From contig JAFAHB010000246.1 of the NCBI GenBank assembly GCA_019237435.1, positions 1 to 7,351 on the forward strand: DNA of 7,351 nucleotides. Direction: 5' to 3'. A model generated the notes under the pieces. That model did not search any database. It saw only the letters and a program-made list of their open reading frames with translations, and was not told where the DNA came from. The translations under genes and the position numbers were made by a program. Below are positions 1 through 4,798 of this stretch, piece by piece (within the stretch, counting starts at the first letter, position 1; every line of letters begins with the position of its first letter). Source of the DNA: Vulcanimicrobiota bacterium. Lineage in GTDB: Bacteria > Vulcanimicrobiota > Vulcanimicrobiia > Vulcanimicrobiales > Vulcanimicrobiaceae.

Positions 1-810
1 GTCGCGTACGGCGGCTATCGCGTCGAACGCGTTCCAGAGGTTGCCGCTAAAGTGGCCCGCCGGCGGCGCATAGTATCGCCACGATACCTGATGCGCGTCG
101 AGCAGATCCCGAAGCGTCGCGTATTTCAGACACGGAAACGGACCCTCATCGAGCATGTAATGGTTTCGTTCCGTGATCAACGAGGTTCGCGTGCCCAAGG
201 GCGCGTCGCAGCCCCATGGGTAACCCGAATCGTTCGGAAAGTCGATGAGGCTCTCTCCCGAGCCGGTCTCCGTTCCGCCGCGAATCAAATCTTGGTGCGC
301 CGTAAAGCTTCCGCTGCCTTGAGTTTGGAACGTGTGATCCGAGAGCACGTACTCGTTCGCGAGCTCCCAATACGGTCGTATTTGCGGCGGATCGACATAT
401 TGATAAACATAGGTTCCCGGTATTCTGCCGATGGAAACGGTATCGAATCCGTTCATCTTTCCGGCGTTCCAGTCGCGCCTCCAGAACGGATAGGCGTTGT
501 TCGGCGAGATCGGACTTGCGAGATTCGCTCGGCGCAAGAGAATGCTGCGGCCGTTGTGCGTCCTGCCGCGCGTGGTGCCGTCGGCTCCCGGATACGTTGC
601 GAAGAGATTGTCGAACGTGCGGTTCTCTTGAATCACGATGACGAGGTGAGTGAAATACTTGCCCTGCGCCGCCGGCGGAGGTGGCGGAAGCGCGCCGGGA
701 TTACTCGAGCCGGAGGCTCCGCCCCCGCAGCCGCTCAGCGCAAGCGGCGCTGCGGCAAATAGAAGCGCGATCAGCGGTAAAGTCCGCAACCGGCGGCGAC
801 GAGGAGCCAT
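1..810 (-). CDS. Lipoprotein phosphoesterase of the phospholipase C / acid phosphatase (AcpA-like) family, C-terminus cut by the window edge
   Basis: Reading the minus strand from the ATG at 810 gives 270 stop-free codons that run off the window at position 1. Residues 1-28 form a lipoprotein signal: an arginine-rich start (MAPRRRRLR), a hydrophobic core and the lipobox L25-S-G-C28, followed by a Gly/Ser/Pro-rich linker to about residue 49. The catalytic domain opens with HLVIVIQENRTFDNLF (55-70), the hallmark of the phosphoesterase family PF04185, where E62 and N63 are expected to bind metal. GSGSFTAHQ (165-173) matches the GPSFPAHQ-type segment of this family, which makes S168 the likely nucleophile (inference). 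Such enzymes hydrolyse phosphate mono- or diesters outside the membrane; the substrate cannot be told from this part. Complete members usually run to about 400-550 residues, so the rest should lie beyond the window. No strong ribosome binding site precedes the ATG. The plus-strand open frame opposite (52-762) is Arg-rich and resembles no protein family. Confidence 0.9.
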   Translation of the reverse strand, partial: MAPRRRRLRTLPLIALLFAAAPLALSGCGGGASGSSNPGALPPPPPAAQGKYFTHLVIVIQENRTFDNLFATYPGADGTTRGRTHNGRSILLRRANLASPISPNNAYPFWRRDWNAGKMNGFDTVSIGRIPGTYVYQYVDPPQIRPYWELANEYVLSDHTFQTQGSGSFTAHQDLIRGGTETGSGESLIDFPNDSGYPWGCDAPLGTRTSLITERNHYMLDEGPFPCLKYATLRDLLDAHQVSWRYYAPPAGHFSGNLWNAFDAIAAVRD

Positions 811-852
811 GACAAAAAGGTATCGGCCGAGGGCGGGCGCCATCCCTTCCGC

Positions 853-1809
853 GTGCGGATACTGCCGGCCAACGATGCCAGCGTCAAGCACGCAGCCGAG
901 CTCTTGCGAACCGGCGGCGTCGTCGCTTTTCCGACCGAAACGGTGTACGGCTTGGGAGCGCTCGCTTTGGAACCGGCATCTGTGGCGCGAATCTTTGAGA
1001 TCAAGCGCCGGCCTCGGTTCGATCCGCTGATCGTTCACGTGTTGAATCGTGCGATGCTCGACGAGGTGGTTGCGAACGTTCCCCCGCTTGCCGACGAGCT
1101 GGCGCGACGCTTCTGGCCCGGGCCGCTGACGCTTGTCTTGCCCAAGCGCGGCTCCGTGCCGGCATTAGTGACCTCGGGATTGCCGACCGTGGCCGTGCGC
1201 ATGCCGTCGCATCGAATCGCGCGCTCGCTGTTGCAAGCCGTCGGGGGACCCATCGCAGCGCCGAGTGCCAACAGGTTCGGCAGCCTGAGTCCGACGCGCG
1301 CCGAGCACGTCGATGAAAGCTTAAATGACGATGTGGATCTGATCCTTGACGGCGGTTCGACGGAATTCGGCATCGAATCGACGATCGTGGCATTCGATCC
1401 CGAACCGTCGGTATTGCGTCCCGGCGCGCTTGAAATTGAAGCGCTCGAGGCGATCGTCGGACCGATTGCCGTGATTTCGGAAGGCCCGGCGCGCGCGCCT
1501 GGGATGTTACGACGGCATTACGCCCCGCGTACCCCACTGCGGCTCATCGACCCGGCGACGGTTCCGGTTTCGGAACGAGTCGGGGCGGGCGTACTTTCTT
1601 TACGCGACCGTTTCGATGGGTATGCGGAGATGCGCGTGCTATCGCCGTCCGGCGACCTCCGTGAAGCGGCTGCCGCCTTCTTTGAAGCATTGCACGAGCT
1701 CGATTCGGCCAAGCTTGGCCGTATTGACGCCCAGCCTATCGATGATGGCGGGTTAGGTCTGGCAATGATGGATCGGCTGCGCCGCGCAGCGGCAAGCCGC
1801 AACGTCTGA
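853..1809 (+). CDS. tsaC: L-threonylcarbamoyladenylate synthase, Sua5 type
   Basis: This enzyme makes threonylcarbamoyl-AMP from threonine, bicarbonate and ATP, the first step of t6A formation at position 37 of ANN-decoding tRNAs, in the cytoplasm. The 318 residues fit the long Sua5/YwlC form rather than the short TsaC/YrdC form. The YrdC domain covers about 10-195: FPTETVYGLGA (26-36), KRRPRFDPLIVHV (51-63), WPGPLTLVL (88-96) and APSAN (136-140) are its typical nucleotide and substrate motifs. A linker with APGMLRRHYAP (215-225) leads into the C-terminal Sua5 domain, which ends in the usual GLGLAMMDRLRRAA. The start is GTG at 853; the frame upstream is closed by TAA at 778-780 and contains no ATG, and no clear Shine-Dalgarno is seen. 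It diverges from the lipoprotein phosphoesterase with 42 bp between starts and precedes the S41 peptidase by 43 bp, probably in one operon. Confidence 0.95.
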   Translation: MRILPANDASVKHAAELLRTGGVVAFPTETVYGLGALALEPASVARIFEIKRRPRFDPLIVHVLNRAMLDEVVANVPPLADELARRFWPGPLTLVLPKRGSVPALVTSGLPTVAVRMPSHRIARSLLQAVGGPIAAPSANRFGSLSPTRAEHVDESLNDDVDLILDGGSTEFGIESTIVAFDPEPSVLRPGALEIEALEAIVGPIAVISEGPARAPGMLRRHYAPRTPLRLIDPATVPVSERVGAGVLSLRDRFDGYAEMRVLSPSGDLREAAAAFFEALHELDSAKLGRIDAQPIDDGGLGLAMMDRLRRAAASRNV

Positions 1810-1843
1810 CGCGCGCCATGCGTTATGCCGGTAAGCGTCGAAT

Positions 1844-1850
1844 GAGGAGA
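1844..1850 (+). promoter_or_regulatory. Ribosome binding site of the S41 peptidase gene
   Basis: GAGGAGA is a strong Shine-Dalgarno sequence. It stands before two adjacent in-frame ATGs at 1853 and 1856. The spacing after GGAG is 3 nt to the first and 6 nt to the second, so the second ATG (protein one residue shorter) is the better-spaced start. Confidence 0.75.
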
Positions 1851-1852
1851 TC

Positions 1853-3187
1853 ATGATGCCGTTTTCGCAAGCCACGGGACGCGCTGCAGCCGCCTCGGTG
1901 GTGCTTTCACTCTTTTGTCTCGGTGCGGCGCCGGCCGCGCTTCCGTACCAAGTGGCGGGCGACGTCGCCCAGAGCTTCCAGCTTTTGACCACGACGTACT
2001 ACGAAGCGGTCGATCCTGCAGTATTGCTCGCGGCTGCATCCGATGCGCTCGCGCAGGCGGCGCGAAAGCGCGGCGCGACGGTCGCGCCGCCCGCACTTAC
2101 GGTTCAGGGCGATCGGGACGCAACGCTCGCCGAGCTCGACGGCGCGATTGCGTCCACGGCTCGAAGCGCTCACGGAACGCCCAGCGAGTTCGCATACGTC
2201 GCGATCGCTGCGATGGCGAAAGCGACGAACGACCGTTACACGCAGTTCTTTACGCCCGACGAGTTCAAAGCGTTCAACGATGCCCTCGACCCAAAACGAA
2301 TTGGGGGAATCGGCGTCATGATCGAGCCGGATGCGGCTTCCGGTGACGTCCGCGTCACGTACGTGCTTCCCGGCACGCCCGCCGAGCGCGCCGGCCTTGC
2401 GGTTGGAGACATCATCACGACGATCGACACAAAGCCGATCAAAGGACTCAGCGTCGATGCGGTCAGCGGTCGTCTGCGCGGCAACCCCGGCACCGTCGTC
2501 TCGGTTACGGTGCAACGTTCCGGCGCGTCGTCCGCGTTCACGATCACCCGCGATAACGTGCAGCCGCCGACCGTCGTATTCAAGATGCTGCCCGGCGAGA
2601 TCGGATACGTCTGGGTGATGGAGTTCGGCCGTGGGACGCCGGCGGAGTTCGACACGGCCATTGCGCGTTTGCGAGATTCGGGCGCGAAGGCGCTGGTCCT
2701 CGATTTACGCAACGACGGCGGCGGATATGTCAATTCGGCTCTCGACATCAGCTCGCGCTTCATTGCGAACAAGGCTTTGCTCACGGTCGAAGAGCGCGGC
2801 AAGCGCGCGACGACGATCGACGCCGACGGAGATCCCTCGATTACGCTCCCCGTTACCGTGCTGGTGAATCAGTTTACGGCTTCCGCCTCCGAGATCACGG
2901 CCGGTGCATTGCAAGATGACGGCATCGGAATGCTTGTCGGAGCGAGAACGTTTGGAAAGGGCGTGATGCAGACGCTGACGCCGCTGCCGGACGGCGCCGC
3001 GATCAAGATCACGACGGCCCACTACCTCACGCCCAGCCGGCGCGACATCAACTTGCGCGGCATCGACCCGGACGTGCGAGTCGATGAAAATCGGGACGCG
3101 CGTTTTGGTGACGTCGACAAAGACGCGCAGCTACGGGCCGCCCTTTCGCTTTTGCAAAAGAAAATCGCCGAGGCGAAGAGCGAGTAA
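1853..3187 (+). CDS. Exported S41 family C-terminal processing peptidase (CtpA/Tsp-like) with PDZ domain
   Basis: This is a serine protease of family S41, which clips or degrades exported proteins from their C-termini, outside the cytoplasmic membrane. Residues about 10-30 form a signal peptide with an Ala-rich end (AAPAALPYQ), although a retained N-terminal anchor is possible. A helical N-terminal part with the family motif DRYTQFFTPDEF (127-138) is followed by a PDZ domain (about 148-232) with GIGVMI and PGTPAERAGLAVGD. The protease core contains VLDLRNDGGGYV (282-293). S344 in TASASE and K369 in TFGKG form the catalytic dyad; their 25-residue spacing equals that of E. coli Prc, as I recall it. 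At 444 residues it has the size of CtpA/CtpB proteins. ATG 1853 is given as the start, but ATG 1856 has better spacing to the ribosome binding site. It follows the Sua5 gene by 43 bp and converges on the anti-sigma gene. Its substrate is unknown. Confidence 0.93.
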   Translation: MMPFSQATGRAAAASVVLSLFCLGAAPAALPYQVAGDVAQSFQLLTTTYYEAVDPAVLLAAASDALAQAARKRGATVAPPALTVQGDRDATLAELDGAIASTARSAHGTPSEFAYVAIAAMAKATNDRYTQFFTPDEFKAFNDALDPKRIGGIGVMIEPDAASGDVRVTYVLPGTPAERAGLAVGDIITTIDTKPIKGLSVDAVSGRLRGNPGTVVSVTVQRSGASSAFTITRDNVQPPTVVFKMLPGEIGYVWVMEFGRGTPAEFDTAIARLRDSGAKALVLDLRNDGGGYVNSALDISSRFIANKALLTVEERGKRATTIDADGDPSITLPVTVLVNQFTASASEITAGALQDDGIGMLVGARTFGKGVMQTLTPLPDGAAIKITTAHYLTPSRRDINLRGIDPDVRVDENRDARFGDVDKDAQLRAALSLLQKKIAEAKSE

Positions 3188-3200
3188 CGGGTAGCCGTTA
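3185..3200. terminator. Small inverted repeat formed by the two convergent stop codons
   Basis: TAACGG, a GTAG loop and CCGTTA form a perfect 6-bp stem. The left arm begins with the TAA stop of the peptidase gene, and the right arm is the reverse complement of the TAA stop of the minus-strand anti-sigma gene. It may help separate converging transcripts, but the stem is short and no T-run follows on either strand, so efficient intrinsic termination is doubtful. Confidence 0.35.
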
Positions 3201-3593
3201 GGCCAGATGCCGGACGAGCCGCACGACCTTGCCATTGCGCGCGAAAGTTACCTCGTCCATCAGACGCCGCATCAAGAATATTCCAAAGCCGCGCCCGCGG
3301 TCGTCCGGCTGAACGCTTTCCCGGTCCGAGGGTTCGCTGAAGCCGCTGCCGCTATCGCGAATTTCGACCGACAACACGTCGCCTTCGAAGGAACAGACGA
3401 CCACGATGCGCCGGCGCGGCGTATCGCGGCCGTGCTCGACCGCGTTGCTTAACGCCTCGCCGGCCGCGAGCCGGATATCGGACACGCCTTCCGGTGAGAA
3501 ACCGCACGCGGCGGCGAAATCGGCGACCACCTGTCGCGCCAAAGCGACGTTCGCGACATCGCTGGTGTAGGCGGCTCGGTATCGCTTGGTCAA
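3198..3593 (-). CDS. RsbW/SpoIIAB-like anti-sigma factor ATPase (GHKL fold)
   Basis: The 131-residue protein is a lone HATPase_c_2-type kinase domain, the size of RsbW and SpoIIAB. Members of this family bind a sigma factor and phosphorylate a STAS-domain antagonist using ATP, in the cytoplasm. The ATP-site motifs are in order: N-box EALSNAVEHG (46-55, with E46 and N50), G1 box DSGSGF (80-85), and the G2 region RGRGFGIFLMRRLMDEV (99-115). The start is a TTG at 3591-3593. It has GGAG (minus strand, 3600-3603) 6 nt upstream, and the frame has no ATG between it and the upstream stop. It stands alone, convergent with the peptidase gene (10 bp between stop codons). No STAS antagonist, sigma factor or receiver domain is encoded nearby in the window, so its partner is unknown. 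It could instead act as a stand-alone regulatory kinase of the same fold. Confidence 0.88.
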   Translation of the reverse strand: MTKRYRAAYTSDVANVALARQVVADFAAACGFSPEGVSDIRLAAGEALSNAVEHGRDTPRRRIVVVCSFEGDVLSVEIRDSGSGFSEPSDRESVQPDDRGRGFGIFLMRRLMDEVTFARNGKVVRLVRHLA

Positions 3594-3599
3594 GGTTGG

Positions 3600-3603
3600 C
3601 TCC
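3600..3603 (-). promoter_or_regulatory. Ribosome binding site that fixes the TTG start of the anti-sigma gene
   Basis: On the minus strand GGAG lies 6 nt before the TTG at 3593, and a second GGAG lies 1 nt further upstream (3605-3608). No in-frame ATG or GTG competes, so this site decides the TTG start. Confidence 0.6.
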
Positions 3604-3706
3604 GCTCCGCGGCCACTCTGGAGCCTTCCCGGCTGCGTAATGCTCCTAAACCTTATTCATAAACGGTGGCGGCGTGACGGAAGAACGGCCCCGCTCCGAA
3701 GCGAAT

Positions 3707-3716
3707 TTGCCGGCAA
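3707..3716. repeat. 10-bp palindrome just before the tRNA gene
   Basis: TTGCCGGCAA is a perfect palindrome ending 4 nt before the first base of the tRNA. It falls where the tRNA transcription start or 5' leader should be, so it could be a short leader hairpin or a protein site, or chance. The surrounding 3594-3720 region has no convincing -35/-10 pair; the most A/T-rich part is CCTTATTCATAAAC at 3651-3664. Confidence 0.3.
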
Positions 3717-3720
3717 TCAG

Positions 3721-3796
3721 GGGCGATTAGCTCAGCTGGGAGAGCGCCTCCCTTACAAGGAGGAAGTCGCAGGTTCAAGTCCTGCATCGCCCACCA
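3721..3796 (+). tRNA. tRNA-Val (anticodon UAC), CCA encoded
   Basis: All four stems pair perfectly: acceptor GGGCGAT/ATCGCCC (3721-3727 with 3786-3792), D stem GCTC/GAGC, anticodon stem CCTCC/GGAGG, and T stem GCAGG/CCTGC with loop TTCAAGT. The anticodon loop CTTACAA (3752-3758) places TAC at 34-36, which reads GTA and other GTN valine codons. The discriminator is A3793, and CCA 3794-3796 is encoded in the DNA. Only 20 nt separate its 3' end from the start codon of the next gene, so both are probably on one transcript. Read as protein, the tRNA gives the well-known spurious peptide RLAQLGERLPYK, so any longer upstream start for the next gene is an artefact. Confidence 0.98.
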
Positions 3797-3816
3797 CCGT
3801 CGCCCTGGAGCGAGGT

Positions 3817-4593
3817 ATGCAGGTCGAGACTGGAATTCAAATAGACCGCGACGGCGAGGTTGCCGTCATCACGATGAACCGGCCCGAGAAACGCAACGCC
3901 CTATCCTTGGCGATGATGCGGGCTCTCGACGCTGCGTTAGCCTCAGTCGCGGCGCAGACCGAGGTCCGCGCGATCGTGTTGCGCGGCCAAGGTCCCGCAT
4001 TCAGCGCCGGTCACGATCTGCGCGAACTCGTCGGCGGAGAAGAGGAAAGCTATCGCGCGGTTTTCGATGCTTGCGTCGCCCTCATGACGCGTATTACGGT
4101 CGTGCCCCAGCCCGTGATCGCAGAGGTGGCGAAAATTGCAACTGCCGCCGGCTGTCAGCTCGTTGCCGCATGCGATCTTGCCGTTGCCTCGAGCGAAGCG
4201 ACGTTCGCCACGCCGGGGGTGCGCATCGGGTTATTCTGCAGCACGCCGATGGTTGCGCTGACGCGCGCGATCGGGCGAAAGCGCGCGATGGAGATGCTGC
4301 TGACCGGCAATTCGATCGACGCGGCGACGGCGTTGGAGTGGGGTTTAGTGAATCGGGTCGTTGCACCCGATCGGCTTCACGACGAGACGCTCGCACTCGC
4401 GCGCACCATCGCCGCCGCAAGCCGCGGAATTGTTGCGCTCGGCAAGGCGGCATTTTACGCGCAAATCGACTTGGATCAAGCGCGCGCTTATGATTACACC
4501 AAGGCGGTGATGACCTCCAACGCTCTCGAACCTAACGCAAGCGAAGGCATCGCGGCCTTTCTCGAACGAAGGACCCCGAAATGGGAAGATTGA
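3817..4593 (+). CDS. ECHDC3-like enoyl-CoA hydratase/isomerase superfamily protein lacking both catalytic glutamates
   Basis: This 258-residue protein has the crotonase fold. NRPEKRNALS (21-30) and FSAGHDLRE (62-70) form the CoA-binding and first oxyanion-hole region; ATAAGCQLVAACD (108-120) and FATPGVRIGLFCSTP (130-144) form the active-site region. The FATPGV-GLFCSTP signature and the end LGKAAFY...GIAAFLERRTPKW match the ECHDC3 branch as I recall it. Compared with rat crotonase, Glu144 is replaced by Q114 and Glu164 by G134, so ordinary hydration of enoyl-CoA is unlikely; the natural substrate is unknown. ATG 3817 was chosen because GGAG (3807-3810) lies 6 nt before it and the homologous region starts just after it. 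The frame is open much further upstream (to 3586), but that part reads through the tRNA gene. It sits 20 nt behind tRNA-Val and no other fatty-acid genes are near. Confidence 0.92.
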   Translation: MQVETGIQIDRDGEVAVITMNRPEKRNALSLAMMRALDAALASVAAQTEVRAIVLRGQGPAFSAGHDLRELVGGEEESYRAVFDACVALMTRITVVPQPVIAEVAKIATAAGCQLVAACDLAVASSEATFATPGVRIGLFCSTPMVALTRAIGRKRAMEMLLTGNSIDAATALEWGLVNRVVAPDRLHDETLALARTIAAASRGIVALGKAAFYAQIDLDQARAYDYTKAVMTSNALEPNASEGIAAFLERRTPKWED

Positions 4594-4618
4594 AAGCCGA
4601 CCGACCGCGCCGCTCGAT

Positions 4619-4740
4619 TGTGGGCAGCGAGCGCGTCGTGCGTGGATAAGGCGTCGCCCACACCCGGTATGCGTGGCCCCGACAAAAAGGGATTCGCGCA
4701 TACGCGACGGCAGGAGGGCTCGCCTTTGGCGGGCCCTTCT
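4619..4740 (+). ncRNA. Possible structured RNA or mRNA leader with three consecutive hairpins
   Basis: The gap between the ECH-like gene and DUF5693 contains three hairpins in a row. Hairpin 1 pairs TGTGGGC (4619-4625) with GCCCACA (4656-4662). Hairpin 2 pairs GTATGCGTGG (4667-4676) with 4694-4703, ten pairs including two G-U, plus an inner CCC/GGG around an A-rich loop. Hairpin 3 is the terminator-like stem at 4712-4740. CGTCGC (4652-4657) could alternatively pair with GCGACG (4704-4709), replacing part of hairpin 1. It matches no riboswitch, 6S, SRP, tmRNA or RNase P consensus that I recognise. It may be the leader of the DUF5693-csaB operon, a small RNA ending at hairpin 3, or merely the 3' untranslated region of the ECH-like gene. 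Confidence 0.35.
4712..4740 (+). terminator. Strong GC-rich hairpin, likely terminator or attenuator
   Basis: The arms 4712-4724 (AGGAGGGCTCGCC) and 4728-4740 (GGCGGGCCCTTCT) pair over 13 positions, two of them G-U, around a TTT loop. It lies 118 nt after the ECH-like gene and 58 nt before the DUF5693 start, so it could end the tRNA-ECH transcript. No U-run follows on either strand, which weakens the call as a factor-independent terminator. The left arm contains AGGAGG, a perfect Shine-Dalgarno sequence that would be hidden in the stem. Confidence 0.5.
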
Positions 4741-4798
4741 GTGCTGCTGAGCGCCTCTGAAGAAGAAAGCTGCACGTGAGCCGAATGAGTCCGACTTC

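Noticed and set aside
52..762. A 236-codon plus-strand open frame at the left end
   Set aside because: Its product is Arg-rich with no recognisable domain, and the minus strand encodes a clear lipoprotein phosphoesterase over the same bases.
1818..1856. A 12-codon frame before the S41 peptidase whose TGA overlaps ATG 1853
   Set aside because: It has no ribosome binding site of its own, while the peptidase start has a strong one; most likely chance.
1907..2515. Long minus-strand open frame opposite the S41 peptidase gene
   Set aside because: It is a by-product of the high-GC codon pattern of the peptidase, and the Arg/Asp-rich product has no family motifs.
4590..4619. TTGAAA (4590-4595) with TCGATT (4614-4619) as a possible promoter for the leader region
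   Set aside because: The -10 match is only 3 of 6, and the implied start would fall inside hairpin 1; too weak to list as a promoter.
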